From the NCBI RefSeq assembly GCF_005405265.1, contig NZ_BJDS01000009.1, positions 1-64,000 of the forward strand: a stretch of DNA of 64,000 bases. The letters are read 5' to 3'. This document shows, piece by piece, positions 1 to 8,631 of the stretch. The notes under the pieces were generated by a model that did no database searches, was not told the DNA's origin, and saw nothing but the letters and a program-made list of their open reading frames with translations. A program made the position numbers and the translations under genes. Within the stretch, counting starts at the first letter, position 1, and every line of letters begins with the position of its first letter. The stretch is from Enterococcus songbeiensis. GTDB lineage: Bacteria; Bacillota; Bacilli; Lactobacillales; Enterococcaceae.

Positions 1-9
1 CAAAAAAAT

Positions 10-50
10 AATCCAGATGCCAATCAATTTGACTGGTATCTGGATTTTTC
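10..50 (+). terminator. Intrinsic terminator of an upstream gene
   Basis: An inverted repeat (AATCCAGATGCCA at 10-22 and its near complement at 34-46) is followed by a short T run. An A run precedes it, so it may work in both directions. The gene it serves lies left of the window. Confidence 0.7.
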
Positions 51-153
51 ATTAGGACTTATGTCCCAAGCTCTTTTTTCTATTTTACAGCCCACTCCTT
101 TTGGTGCCTTCTCAATTGTATGCTACAATTTTAGTAACAACGGAGGTGGGCAA

Positions 154-963
154 ATGATTGTTTTTTATTCCTTTTGTATCGGCTTATTAGGCAGTGGCTT
201 TGTGGCTTTTCTTGCTTATATTTCTAATGCACTCACATTATCCGGCAGCCTAGCTTTGCTGCTGGTAGGAGCGACAGCATTTGCTTTTGCACCCAGCGGA
301 ACTTGGTTGCTGCTCCTCTTCTTTTTCGGCAGCTCATTGCTGATTCATTTTTTCCGCCGAATTGTTCAAAAACAATCAAAAATCCCAATTGAAACCCTTC
401 GTCAGGCCACTCAGGTTTTTGCAAATAGCCTGCCCTTTCTGATTGCCTCCCTTGCGTATTTTGTGACAGGGGAATTTTACTGGCTGATTGCTTGTGGAAG
501 TACGATTGCTGGCGCCACCGCAGATACTTGGTCGTCGGAAATTGGAGTACTTTCCCGTAAAGCACCCAGAAATATTTTGGACTTCCGGCAAGAAACAACT
601 GGTTCATCCGGTGCAATTTCTATCTTAGGACTACTTGCAGCAATTATCGCAAGTTTTTTAACAGCCAGTGTTTTCTATCTCTTATTGACCCTCTTTCATG
701 ATCCAATCACACCGGGTTATTTTCTCGTTCCTTTTTTTAGCGGAATCGTTGCCACACTGTTCGATAGTTTTTTAGGCGCCGCACTTCAGGGAAAATTTTT
801 ATGCCAAATCTGTGGGAAAAAAATAGAAAAACGAAACCATCACGATCAGCCGACTATACTGATTCATGGACTCCGTTTTCTCGATAATGATGGTGTAAAC
901 TTTTTAAGTGGTTTATTGACTTTGCTGTTGTCTATCAGCTTGTCACTCTGGTTTATCCGTTGA
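154..963 (+). CDS. DUF92 family integral membrane protein
   Basis: The 269-residue product is very hydrophobic, with about six or seven membrane segments spread along its length. It carries the ATADTWSSEIG-like stretch and a Cys pair (CQIC) in a late loop, as in DUF92/TIGR00297 proteins. The biochemical role of the family is not settled; plant relatives are linked to phytyl-phosphate kinase activity, but that cannot be transferred here. The ATG at 154 is chosen because GGAGGTGG sits just upstream. An in-frame ATG at 61 would add 31 residues without a ribosome site. It is a single gene, convergent with the mgtC-like gene 5 bp away. Confidence 0.75.
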   Translation: MIVFYSFCIGLLGSGFVAFLAYISNALTLSGSLALLLVGATAFAFAPSGTWLLLLFFFGSSLLIHFFRRIVQKQSKIPIETLRQATQVFANSLPFLIASLAYFVTGEFYWLIACGSTIAGATADTWSSEIGVLSRKAPRNILDFRQETTGSSGAISILGLLAAIIASFLTASVFYLLLTLFHDPITPGYFLVPFFSGIVATLFDSFLGAALQGKFLCQICGKKIEKRNHHDQPTILIHGLRFLDNDGVNFLSGLLTLLLSISLSLWFIR

Positions 964-968
964 TAAAT

Positions 969-1685
969 TTAATTGGTTTGAATCGTCACCAAGCGCAGCT
1001 TGATGATGTTTTTATACGTTGAAAGTTCTTCAATCACATCAGTGTAAGTTAAATGTTTCGGAAGATTGATCGTGTAGATATTGGTGTACAAGCGATGTTC
1101 CTCCGCAAATTTCATATCAAAATTCACATCTTCAATTTCAATCCGATTTTTTTCAAAGTATTCACTTAAAAATTCTTTGGATTCTTCTCTGTGAATAAAC
1201 TGAATTTCTAATTTTTTCGTGGTTGGTACATGAATCACTTGTTTGACCATCGTCAAAGCAATAAAAATTCCTACGAAACTGGTGATTGCAATCGCATAAT
1301 AGCCCATACCGATGGCAATACCTAATCCAGCAATCGCCCAAAGAGAAGCGGCTGTCGTCAAACCAGTGACAGAGCGTTTTGTTACGATGATCGTTCCGGC
1401 TCCCAAAAATCCAACACCACTCACGACTTGGGCAATCAAACGGCCCTGATCCGAGCGTATGACTCCCATGATCTCTGGATGAGCGAGGGCTTCCCGAAGC
1501 GCTTCGCTAGCAATCTCAACTTGAATCAAAGCGATCACGCAAGCACCCATACAAACTAAAATGTGGGTTCGTAAACCGGCCGGACGATTTTTATACTGTC
1601 GCTCAAAACCGATTACTCCACCAAACAGCATCGCTAACCCTAAACGTAAAAGTATTTCTGGTATTGTCAAAACAATATCCGCCAT
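969..1685 (-). CDS. MgtC/SapB family membrane protein
   Basis: The N-terminal part (about residues 1-145) holds four or five membrane helices and the family signatures GGVIGFERQ and GVGFLGAGTII. The rest is a soluble, ACT-like tail of about 90 residues. MgtC-type proteins act at the membrane and are linked to growth at low magnesium and to control of the F-ATPase, but many homologues are uncharacterised. The ATG at 1685 has the strong ribosome site AAGGGGGTG. The gene stands alone: the nagB terminator precedes it and a convergent gene follows. The family call is firm; the physiological role is inference. Confidence 0.85.
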   Translation of the reverse strand: MADIVLTIPEILLRLGLAMLFGGVIGFERQYKNRPAGLRTHILVCMGACVIALIQVEIASEALREALAHPEIMGVIRSDQGRLIAQVVSGVGFLGAGTIIVTKRSVTGLTTAASLWAIAGLGIAIGMGYYAIAITSFVGIFIALTMVKQVIHVPTTKKLEIQFIHREESKEFLSEYFEKNRIEIEDVNFDMKFAEEHRLYTNIYTINLPKHLTYTDVIEELSTYKNIIKLRLVTIQTN

Positions 1686-1768
1686 CCGAACACCCCCTTT
1701 TCACTATACCATGTTTTCCAAATCCGATAGAAATCTAAAGCCTAAAATTGGGGTTATAAGCTTAAATG

Positions 1769-1826
1769 AAAAAATCATCTTCAAGAGTGGACGGCAATGG
1801 TCCTTTATCTTGAAGATGATTTTTCT
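1769..1826 (-). terminator. Terminator downstream of nagB
   Basis: A near-perfect inverted repeat (AAAAATCATCTTCAAGA and its complement) with a long loop ends in a T run on the minus strand. It separates nagB from the mgtC-like gene. Confidence 0.75.
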
Positions 1827-1858
1827 TGTGTTCAACTGTTTTGATAATCTGCTATTGA

Positions 1859-2560
1859 TTACAGTTTGCTGCCAGCTGCTTCGTCAATAATCACAACTAC
1901 ATCTGAATGATTTTGCAATGCGGATGCTGGCAAGTGGGTTGTAACCGCACCATCGATCATTCCTTTGATTGCATCGGCTTTTGCTTCACCATACGCCATT
2001 AAAATCATTTTTTTACCTTTTAGGATTGATCCGATACCCATGGAAATAGCTTTTGTAGGAACGTCTTCAACTTTATCAAAGAAACGTTTGTTTGCGTTGA
2101 TCGTTGATTCTGTCAAATCAACAACTGAAGTCAAACCGTCAAGTGGTGCACCTGGTTCGTTAAAACCAATATGTCCATTTTGACCAATTCCTAAAATTTG
2201 GATATCAACAGGGTGCTTCTCAATGATTTCATCGTAATGTTTGCATTCTGCTGCTAAATCTTCTGCTTTGCCGTTTGGGACGAAGGTTTCTTTGAATGGT
2301 TTTTTGTCAAATAATTGAGTATTCATAAAATGACGGTAGCTTTGCGCGTCGTTACCGCCCAAGCCCACATATTCATCCAAGTTTACAGAGGTCAATTCTG
2401 AAAAGTCCAAGTCACTTTCTGTCATTTCTTTGTATAAAGTAACCGGTGTGCTTCCCGTTGCAAGTCCTAAGGTTTTGATTCCGTTTTCCATTGCTTCTTT
2501 AATTATTTCAAAGGCTTTTTTTCCGCCTTCTTCAGCATTTTTCACGCGAATAATTTCCAT
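1859..2560 (-). CDS. nagB: Glucosamine-6-phosphate deaminase
   Basis: The enzyme converts glucosamine-6-phosphate to fructose-6-phosphate and ammonia, the last step of amino-sugar catabolism in the cytoplasm. The 233-residue length fits the short Gram-positive NagB form, which lacks the allosteric extension of the E. coli enzyme. Visible signatures are LATGSTPV (phosphate binding, about 33-40), LDEYVGL (61-67) and [14 protein letters not shown] (124-137) with the catalytic His130 and Glu135. The ATG at 2560 follows GAGGGA. The reading frame stays open 22 codons further upstream, but that part lacks similarity and a ribosome site. The gene is monocistronic, without nagA nearby. Confidence 0.95.
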   Translation of the reverse strand: MEIIRVKNAEEGGKKAFEIIKEAMENGIKTLGLATGSTPVTLYKEMTESDLDFSELTSVNLDEYVGLGGNDAQSYRHFMNTQLFDKKPFKETFVPNGKAEDLAAECKHYDEIIEKHPVDIQILGIGQNGHIGFNEPGAPLDGLTSVVDLTESTINANKRFFDKVEDVPTKAISMGIGSILKGKKMILMAYGEAKADAIKGMIDGAVTTHLPASALQNHSDVVVIIDEAAGSKL

Positions 2561-2673
2561 CTTCGAGTCCCTCAGCTTTCTTTTTTGGTATAGCCCAATT
2601 ATAGCACTTCTTTTTTCGAGATGCAATAATCGTCTAGACCAGATGGAAAAATTAGGATTTCCTTATCATTAAC

Positions 2674-2713
2674 CAAAAAAACTGCCTCTCAAGCAAATGA
2701 GGGGCAGTTTTTG
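2674..2713 (-). terminator. Terminator downstream of the CsbD-like gene
   Basis: ACTGCCTCTC pairs with GAGGGGCAGT across a short loop, with A/T runs on both sides, so it can act on both strands. It lies directly after the CsbD-like gene. Confidence 0.8.
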
Positions 2714-2716
2714 ATT

Positions 2717-2905
2717 TTAAACGTTTTTATCTCTATCTAAATGATCATTTATTTTTTTAGCGGCATCATCGGTTTTTTTGTCGGCTTCTTCTTTTGCGTC
2801 CCCAACTTTTTGTTGGATTTTCCCTTTTAGTTCTTCCGACTCATCATCCGTGATTTTACCTTTGATTTCGTTAAATTTCCCTTTGATTTTGTCTTCATTT
2901 ACCAT
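2717..2905 (-). CDS. CsbD-like small stress protein
   Basis: The 62-residue product is highly charged and has the CsbD pattern: an N-terminal DKIKGKFNEIKGKI segment and a second ELKGKIQQKVGDAKEEADK segment, both predicted helical. CsbD proteins accumulate during general stress in Bacillus (SigB regulon), but their molecular function is unknown. The start is supported by AAAGGAGTGG upstream. It stands alone, with a terminator behind it. Enterococci lack a classical SigB, so control here must differ from Bacillus; this is inference. Confidence 0.85.
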   Translation of the reverse strand: MVNEDKIKGKFNEIKGKITDDESEELKGKIQQKVGDAKEEADKKTDDAAKKINDHLDRDKNV

Positions 2906-2999
2906 AGAATATCCACTCCTTTATTTTTTATTACATAAATAGCGTAACATTCATACAAAAAAATAACCAATAATATGATTTTATTTGAAGATAAATGAA

Positions 3000-4094
3000 T
3001 TATAGAATCGATAAAGCTTGAGCTAGATCTGCAATCAGATCATCTGCGGATTCAATTCCGATGGACAGTCGTAGCAAATCTTCTGTCAACCCGTAGGAAT
3101 CGCGCAGCTCTTTTGGGATATCTGCATGCGTCTGGGTTACTGGATAAGTGATTAGACTTTCAACCCCACCCAAGCTTTCTGCAAAGGTGAAAACAGATAA
3201 CCGGCTGAGAAATTCTGGAATTTTAGCTTCGTTTTTTACACGAATACTGATCATTCCACCAATTTCCGGATAAAGGACTTCTTTGACTGCACCATTATTT
3301 CGCAGAGCTTCAGCAATTTTTTGTGCATTTTCTTCTTGGCGATCCAGACGAATTGCCAATGTTTTTAAGCTGCGGATAAATAACCAAGAGTCAAAAGAAT
3401 CCAGAGTAGGACCCGTTGTATTTGCCAACCAAACCAACTGTTCTCCTATTTTTTCCTCCTTTGCCACCACGACGCCTGCCAATAAATCATTGTGTCCTGC
3501 TAAATATTTCGTTCCTGAGTGAATCACGATATCCGCACCCAAATCCAAAGGCTTTTGTCGCAATGGGGTTAAAAAGGTGTTGTCGACAATGAGCGTTGCT
3601 TGATTTGCCTGCGCTTTTTTTGCCACTGCCGCAATATCAAAGACGTGCATCAATGGATTGGTGGGTGTTTCCAAAAAGACCGCATCTACCTGCTCATCAA
3701 GTTGCGCCAGTAATTCGTCAAAATCATTAAAATAGCGAAAAGTAGCAATTTTTTGTTTTTCCAAATAATCAAAATAACGGTAGCTGCCGCCGTAAATATC
3801 CCGTCCTACTAAAAATGTGGCTCCCTGCGGAAAGAGACCAAAAACCAACTGAATCGCGCTCATACCTGAACTTGTCACAACTGCCCGTTTCCCATTTTCC
3901 AGCTTTGCCAATGCCTCTTCTACAATTGTACGGGTAGGATTTTTCGTTCGGGTATAATCATAGCCAGTACTTTGCCCAAGTTTTGGGTGTGCATAGGTGG
4001 TTGAAAGATGGATTGGCGCGCTGATTGCACCGGTTTGTTGATCGCTGTGATTTCCAATTTGTGCTAAAAATGTTTCATTTGCTTGTTCTGTCAT
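3000..4094 (-). CDS. PLP-dependent trans-sulfuration enzyme (cystathionine gamma-synthase or beta-lyase type)
   Basis: The 364-residue protein belongs to the Cys/Met-metabolism PLP family. It shows YDYTRTKNPTR (about 45-55), the cofactor Asp in VDNTF (171) and the PLP lysine in SGTKYLAGH (Lys196). With O-acetylhomoserine from MetA it would make cystathionine from cysteine, or it could cleave cystathionine. Sequence alone does not separate MetB from MetC. The MalY-type lyase next door covers beta-lyase activity, so gamma-synthase is the more likely role. Its ATG directly abuts the stop of the upstream gene, and AAAGGAG is the ribosome site. It is the last gene of the T-box-controlled methionine operon. 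Confidence 0.88.
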   Translation of the reverse strand: MTEQANETFLAQIGNHSDQQTGAISAPIHLSTTYAHPKLGQSTGYDYTRTKNPTRTIVEEALAKLENGKRAVVTSSGMSAIQLVFGLFPQGATFLVGRDIYGGSYRYFDYLEKQKIATFRYFNDFDELLAQLDEQVDAVFLETPTNPLMHVFDIAAVAKKAQANQATLIVDNTFLTPLRQKPLDLGADIVIHSGTKYLAGHNDLLAGVVVAKEEKIGEQLVWLANTTGPTLDSFDSWLFIRSLKTLAIRLDRQEENAQKIAEALRNNGAVKEVLYPEIGGMISIRVKNEAKIPEFLSRLSVFTFAESLGGVESLITYPVTQTHADIPKELRDSYGLTEDLLRLSIGIESADDLIADLAQALSIL

Positions 4095-5288
4095 TTAAAA
4101 GTCTCCTTTATTTTTGATTCCCGCTAAAATTTGTTGAACAGCCTGCTGAATATTTTCCGGTGTCGTCGCTAAATTTAAACGAATAAATTGTTTCGTTTCT
4201 TCAGAGAACCAGCCGCCAAAATCTACTGCTAGTCCACAGGTATCTTTAATGAATGGTTCAATTTCTTCTGGTAAAAGCACTTGACTAAAGTCCAGCCAGA
4301 GTAGATAGGTTCCCTGCAAATCCGCTACTTTTACGGCTGGAAGCTCTTGTTCAAAGGACTTGCGAACAAACTCATAGTTGCTTAAAATGACTTCTCGAAG
4401 ACCGGCAAACCAGTCATCTCCGGTTTCGTAAGCAGTTGCTCCTGCCAGTTGTCCCAACAAACTATTTTCCGATTGACTGTATCGTTTGATTTTTTGATCA
4501 AATATTTGTCGCAACTTTTCATCCGGAATCAAAATGTGTCCATTTAGCAAGCTGGCTAAATTAAAGGTCTTTGAGGGCGCATTGACGACGATCAGCTGAT
4601 TCTGAAAAGCACCTTTTGAGACTTGCAACGCTGAAATAAATTGATGGGGGGGATAAATAAAATCCTGATGAATCTCATCAGCAAGTATTAAGACATTGTA
4701 TCGTTCACAAATCTCAAACATTCTAGCAAGCTCTTCTTCCTGCCAAACCCGTCCTACAGGATTATGTGGGGAACAAAGGATAAAGAGTTTAACATCATTC
4801 TCCCGAATTTTTTCTTCAAAATCCGTAAAATCAACCGTGTATTTTCCCTCTTTTTGAACCAGATGATTTAAGATTTCGTGGCGATTGGTGTCACGAATAG
4901 CATTGAAAAACGGATAGTAAACCGGTGGCTGAATCAATACATTATCGCCTTCTTCGGTGAAAATTTGAATCAGATGATAGAGTGATTCCACCACTCCCTT
5001 TGAAAAACGCAACCATTCTTTCTGTAAGTGAATACCATGGTGCCGTTCCTGCCATTCTGCAAAGGCTGTAAAATAGTTTTCCGGTACTTGAGAATAACCA
5101 AAAATTCCGTGGGTGATTCGGTCAGACAACACATCCTTTACTGATTCCGGCACGCTAAATTCCATATCCGCAACCCATAAAGGCAACAATTGTTCATTTC
5201 CAAAACGTTCCTTCAACGCATCCCATTTTAGAGAAGTCGTTTGTTTGCGTTCTTGGGCATATTTTTTTATAAAAATTTCTTTTTCCAT
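4095..5288 (-). CDS. MalY/PatB-type cystathionine beta-lyase (class I/II aminotransferase fold)
   Basis: The 397-residue PLP protein has the fold-type I layout: PLWVADMEF near residue 40, CSPHNPVGRVW (172-182), LADEIHQDF (202-210) and the Schiff-base lysine in NAPSKTFN (Lys240). PatB/MalY enzymes release homocysteine, pyruvate and ammonia from cystathionine, and some cleave other C-S compounds. It lies second in the operon, 9 bp after metA, with TTAGGAG as ribosome site, and is followed without a gap by the MetB/MetC-type gene. The pair makes a complete route from O-acetylhomoserine to homocysteine. The cystathionine substrate is inferred from context. Confidence 0.88.
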   Translation of the reverse strand: MEKEIFIKKYAQERKQTTSLKWDALKERFGNEQLLPLWVADMEFSVPESVKDVLSDRITHGIFGYSQVPENYFTAFAEWQERHHGIHLQKEWLRFSKGVVESLYHLIQIFTEEGDNVLIQPPVYYPFFNAIRDTNRHEILNHLVQKEGKYTVDFTDFEEKIRENDVKLFILCSPHNPVGRVWQEEELARMFEICERYNVLILADEIHQDFIYPPHQFISALQVSKGAFQNQLIVVNAPSKTFNLASLLNGHILIPDEKLRQIFDQKIKRYSQSENSLLGQLAGATAYETGDDWFAGLREVILSNYEFVRKSFEQELPAVKVADLQGTYLLWLDFSQVLLPEEIEPFIKDTCGLAVDFGGWFSEETKQFIRLNLATTPENIQQAVQQILAGIKNKGDF

Positions 5289-5297
5289 TTTCTGCTC

Positions 5298-6221
5298 CTA
5301 ACTTGCACTTTTTCGACGAATATCTGCCAAACGATATGGGGTGATTTGATACACATCATTCAACCAATTGTGATAAAACAAATGGGCATGACTTCGCCAG
5401 CGATTGATAATTTCATCCTCTAAATGATTGTAGTGAAAATAATTTTCTGGAATATCCGTATCTAGCCCACGCTCATGATCCCGTAGATATTCTTTTTTTA
5501 AGGTTTCCGTATCATATTCAAAATGTCCCAAAACAAAAACGTTTCGCTCATCAGCAGAGACCAGAATCGTTGCACCAATCTCTGGATTACGGGCAACAAT
5601 CCGCAATTTTTCAGGATCAATCTGCTCTTCTGCCAACCCAGTATATCTAGATTGGGGGGTATAAAAAAGATCGTCAAAGCCGCGGGTCAAACGATGCTCA
5701 TCTACAAGTTTATTTGCATAAATACCAAAAAGTTTGCGGGGATAGAGAGTTTTACCCACTCCGTAATGATGATAAAGTGCTGCTTGTGCTCCCCAACAAA
5801 TGTGCAGTGTCGAGGTCACATTTGTTTGGCTCCAATCCAAAATCTCCTTTAACTCCTCCCAATAATTTACTTCCTCAAAAGGCAGCTTTTCAATCGGCGC
5901 TCCAGTAATAATCAACCCATCGTAGGTGTTTTCTCGAATTTCACCAAAGGTTTGATAAAACTTATTCAAATGAGTGATACTGGTATTTTTATATTCATGA
6001 CTGGAGATACGAATAAAATCGATATCGATTTGCAGCGGACTTTGGGAAATCAAACGCAACAACTGGATCTCGCTGTCGATTTTATTTGGCATTAAGTTTA
6101 AAATCGCAATTTTTAGCGGACGAATGTCTTGATGAATCGCCCGATCATGATCAATCGCAAAAATATCCTCTTTTTCTAAAACAAATTTTGCCGGAAAATC
6201 TTCAGCAACATTAATTGGCAT
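5298..6221 (-). CDS. metA: Homoserine O-acetyltransferase (MetA family)
   Basis: The protein activates homoserine for methionine synthesis. With the ATG at 6221 (ribosome site GAGGAAG) it has 307 residues, the usual MetA length. Numbering then places the catalytic Cys at 142 (HICWGAQ), with His233 and Glu235 in GHFEY. Residue 111 is Glu (TGAPIE). MetA enzymes with Glu111 use acetyl-CoA, while those with Gly there (E. coli) use succinyl-CoA, so an acetyltransferase is expected. The frame is open 17 codons further upstream, but that part runs into the T-box terminator. First gene of the methionine operon. Confidence 0.93.
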   Translation of the reverse strand: MPINVAEDFPAKFVLEKEDIFAIDHDRAIHQDIRPLKIAILNLMPNKIDSEIQLLRLISQSPLQIDIDFIRISSHEYKNTSITHLNKFYQTFGEIRENTYDGLIITGAPIEKLPFEEVNYWEELKEILDWSQTNVTSTLHICWGAQAALYHHYGVGKTLYPRKLFGIYANKLVDEHRLTRGFDDLFYTPQSRYTGLAEEQIDPEKLRIVARNPEIGATILVSADERNVFVLGHFEYDTETLKKEYLRDHERGLDTDIPENYFHYNHLEDEIINRWRSHAHLFYHNWLNDVYQITPYRLADIRRKSAS

Positions 6222-6252
6222 ATAACATTCTTCCTCTCGTTCATTTTGGGTA

Positions 6253-6535
6253 TAAAAAAAACGCCCCTTCAAAAATGAAAGGACGAAATCATCGTGTTAC
6301 CACCTAACTTTGTTGTTTTCTCACAAAAACAACCTCCCCAGGTACTGCGCAAAACGCAAGACCGTGGTGCTGTAACGGGCACACCCGAAAAGCGCTAATC
6401 CTGCGACTCACACTTTCCCACTCAAAGACCATCTTCCCGATACTTCCTCTTACCTCTTTTCACCAACCGAAGCTCTCTTTGAAAAATCCGTTATCGGTAC
6501 TCTTCTTTTCGACGTATTTATGACTATTGTTATTG
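6253..6535 (-). promoter_or_regulatory. T-box riboswitch, methionine specifier, controlling metA
   Basis: Read on the minus strand the leader has a Stem I region (AGAGAGC, GGTTGGTG), a specifier loop GAAGATGGTC with ATG at 6430-6432, the T-box sequence AGGTGGTAACACG (6293-6305), and a terminator hairpin with eight Ts just before metA. The purine after the ATG codon fits the T-box pattern. Uncharged tRNA-Met would stabilise the antiterminator and allow metA transcription. Met-specific T-boxes in place of SAM riboswitches are known in Lactobacillales. Confidence 0.92.
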
Positions 6536-6541
6536 TTGATT

Positions 6542-6570
6542 ATCATAGTAGAAAATTCAGAAAATGTCAA
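6542..6570 (-). promoter_or_regulatory. Promoter of the metA operon
   Basis: A consensus -35 (TTGACA, 6565-6570) and a -10 (TATGAT, 6542-6547) are separated by exactly 17 bp on the minus strand, just upstream of the T-box leader. Confidence 0.85.
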
Positions 6571-6589
6571 AGAGTTTTTAGTGATGGGA

Positions 6590-6635
6590 GAAAAAAAAGT
6601 CCTAGAAACCTTGAATAACCAAGGTTTCTAGGACT
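6590..6635 (-). terminator. Terminator of the rplJ-rplL operon
   Basis: A perfect 16-bp stem (AGTCCTAGAAACCTTG and its complement) around a 6-nt loop is followed by eight Ts on the minus strand, directly after rplL. Confidence 0.95.
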
Positions 6636-6652
6636 AAAATAATTAATTAAAA

Positions 6653-7018
6653 TTATTTAACTGTTACAGTTGCGCCTACTTCTTCCAAAGCAGCTTTCAA
6701 TGCTTCTGCTTCATCTTTAGCGATTCCTTCTTTAACTGCTGAAGGTGCGCTGTCAACTACTGCTTTAGCTTCTTTCAAGCCTAAGCCAGTTGCTTCACGA
6801 ACTGCTTTGATAACTTTAACTTTTTGGTCTCCAGCTGCAGTTAATTCTACAGTGAATTCTGTTTGTTCTTCTTCAGCGGCAGCAGGACCAGCAGCAGCAG
6901 CTACAGGAGCAGCAGCGGATACGCCAAATTCTTCTTCGATAGCTTTAACTAAGTCGTTTAATTCTAAGATTGTCGCGCCTTTTAGCTCTTCGACAATGTT
7001 TTCAATGTTCAATGCCAT
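6653..7018 (-). CDS. rplL: 50S ribosomal protein L7/L12
   Basis: The 121-residue acidic protein forms the mobile ribosomal stalk that recruits translation GTPases. It has the N-terminal dimerisation helices (about 1-35), an Ala-rich flexible hinge (about 36-52) and the conserved C-terminal domain with [15 protein letters not shown] and the GATVTVK end. A GGAGG ribosome site precedes the ATG. It follows rplJ by 60 bp and ends at a strong terminator. Dose relative to L10 (four to six copies per ribosome) is normally set by its stronger translation. Confidence 0.98.
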   Translation of the reverse strand: MALNIENIVEELKGATILELNDLVKAIEEEFGVSAAAPVAAAAGPAAAEEEQTEFTVELTAAGDQKVKVIKAVREATGLGLKEAKAVVDSAPSAVKEGIAKDEAEALKAALEEVGATVTVK

Positions 7019-7078
7019 TTTTGGTTTCCTCCATTTAAATAAAAATTATAAGATTTTTTTGATTCGGTTATGCGGCAA

Positions 7079-7582
7079 TTAAGCTGCATCTCCTTCTTTG
7101 CTTTCTACTACTGCGTTGACAGCGTAAGCCACGTTGCGGACTGGCGCTTGAAGAACAGATAGTAGCATAGAAAGAAGACCTTCGCGGTTTGGCAATTTTG
7201 CCAATGCAGTAATTTCTTCCAATGAAGAAACTTTGCCTTCAATGATACCGCCTTTGATTTCTAATGCTTTAGCGTCTTTAGAGAATTCATCGATAATTTT
7301 TGCAGGGGCAACCACGTCTTCGTTGCTGAAAGCAACAGCGGTAGGACCAGCAAATACTTCGTCTAAACCATCTAAACCAGCTTTTTTGGCAGCACGAGAA
7401 AGGATCGAGTTTTTGATTACTCGCATTTCTACGCCTGCATCACGTAATTGTTTACGCAAGTTGGTTACTTGATCAACAGTCAGTCCACGGTAATCAACGA
7501 TTACAACAGATGCTGCTTGTTGAAATTTTTCCGTTACTTCATCAACAATTGCGGATTTTTTTGCGATAGCTGCTTCACTCAC
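7079..7582 (-). CDS. rplJ: 50S ribosomal protein L10
   Basis: L10 anchors L7/L12 dimers at the stalk base. The 167-residue product contains [20 protein letters not shown] and the C-terminal helix that binds L7/L12. The start is a GTG at 7582 with a perfect AGGAGGTG seven bases upstream. The frame is open 21 codons further, but those codons cover the leader. Expression is expected to be autoregulated through the L10 leader at 7658-7790, whose end forms a terminator hairpin. Gene order rplJ-rplL is standard. Confidence 0.96.
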   Translation of the reverse strand: MSEAAIAKKSAIVDEVTEKFQQAASVVIVDYRGLTVDQVTNLRKQLRDAGVEMRVIKNSILSRAAKKAGLDGLDEVFAGPTAVAFSNEDVVAPAKIIDEFSKDAKALEIKGGIIEGKVSSLEEITALAKLPNREGLLSMLLSVLQAPVRNVAYAVNAVVESKEGDAA

Positions 7583-7657
7583 TTGAATTTCACCTCCTGA
7601 TTTTGATGGTAGAGTTTTCCTTAAAAATCTCTGTTCAAAGAACAAGAAAATTCACAA

Positions 7658-7790
7658 TAAAAAACTCTATGCCACCGTAGACATAGAGGGACTATTGAAG
7701 TATCTCAATAAACGTCCTCGGTAGGAATTTAAGACTTACGTCACCTACTGTCTTCGGTACAGTTACTATTAACCTCGACTACCTTATCAT
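7658..7790 (-). ncRNA. Ribosomal protein L10 leader with attenuator
   Basis: The minus strand carries the hallmarks of the Firmicute L10 leader: ACCGAAGACAGTAGGTG, then CTTAAATTCCTACCGAGG. These pair around the L10-binding region. It ends in a hairpin (CTCTATGTC / GCATAGAG, 7665-7688) followed by six Ts, a classical attenuator. In Bacillus the L10-L12 complex binds such leaders and causes termination. An extra hairpin lies at its 5' side, near 7775-7806. Confidence 0.9.
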
Positions 7791-7838
7791 AAATAAGATA
7801 GCCGAGTCAATACTTACACTGATTTTTCTAATTAAAAA

Positions 7839-8528
7839 TTAGAAAGAAGCTTGGTCTACATGGATACCAGGTCCGAAAGTTGTTGTTACGGTGATATTTT
7901 TCATGTATTGACCTTTTGCTGCAGATGGTTTAGCTTTCACTAACACATCATTGATAGTTTTGAAGTTTTCAATCAATTTGTCAGCACTGAATGATACTTT
8001 ACCGATTGGAACATGAACGTTTCCGGCTTTATCAACGCGGTAAGTTACTTTACCAGCTTTTACTTCGTTGACTGCTTTTGTTACGTCCATTGTTACTGTA
8101 CCGGTTTTAGGGTTTGGCATTAAGCCTTTAGGTCCTAAAACACGACCCAATTTACCAACTGTAGCCATCATATCAGGAGTAGCTACAACGACATCAAAAT
8201 CAAACCAGCCGCCTTGGATTTTTTGAACCATATCATCGTCACCAACAAAGTCTGCACCAGCTGCTTCAGCTTCTTTTGCTTTTTCGCCTTTTGCGAAAAC
8301 TAAAACAGTTTGTGTTTTACCAGTTCCGTTTGGCAGTACAACTGCGCCACGGATTTGTTGGTCAGCCTTTTTAGGGTCAACGTTCAATTTGTAAGCAACT
8401 TCGACTGTTGCGTCGAATTTTGCAATATTTGTTTCTTGTGCTAATGCTACTGCTTCTTCAACTGAATAAGCTTTTGTCGTATCAACTTTTTTCAATGCAT
8501 CTTGCATTTTTTTGCTTTTTTTAGCCAT
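7839..8528 (-). CDS. rplA: 50S ribosomal protein L1
   Basis: L1 binds 23S rRNA at the L1 stalk, helps move tRNA out of the E site and represses its own operon. The 229-residue protein has the two-domain layout, with [30 protein letters not shown] in the mobile domain (visible around residues 125-155). The ATG at 8528 has AAGGAGG upstream. It follows rplK by 103 bp. That spacer holds an L1-site-like hairpin (8546-8571), which suggests separate translational feedback on this gene. Confidence 0.98.
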   Translation of the reverse strand: MAKKSKKMQDALKKVDTTKAYSVEEAVALAQETNIAKFDATVEVAYKLNVDPKKADQQIRGAVVLPNGTGKTQTVLVFAKGEKAKEAEAAGADFVGDDDMVQKIQGGWFDFDVVVATPDMMATVGKLGRVLGPKGLMPNPKTGTVTMDVTKAVNEVKAGKVTYRVDKAGNVHVPIGKVSFSADKLIENFKTINDVLVKAKPSAAKGQYMKNITVTTTFGPGIHVDQASF

Positions 8529-8545
8529 TTTGTTTCCTCCTTGAT

Positions 8546-8571
8546 GTGGTTATAACGGTAGAACCTCCCAC
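8546..8571 (-). promoter_or_regulatory. Putative L1-binding hairpin upstream of rplA
   Basis: On the minus strand an outer stem GTGG/CCAC encloses a 5' bulge GA, an inner stem GGT/ACC and a 3' bulge of about seven bases (GTTATAA). This bipartite form matches known L1 sites in rRNA and in archaeal L1 mRNA. It sits just before the rplA ribosome site. The L1-binding role is inferred. Confidence 0.65.
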
Positions 8572-8631
8572 GTGTTCCGTGTCTTTCAACACAGAGCCAA
8601 CTGAGAAGCTACTTCCTTAGGGTCTGCGCTC

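Noticed and set aside
5298-6221. Homoserine O-succinyltransferase as the MetA activity
   Set aside because: Residue 111 is Glu, the form linked with acetyl-CoA use; E. coli-type succinyltransferases have Gly there.
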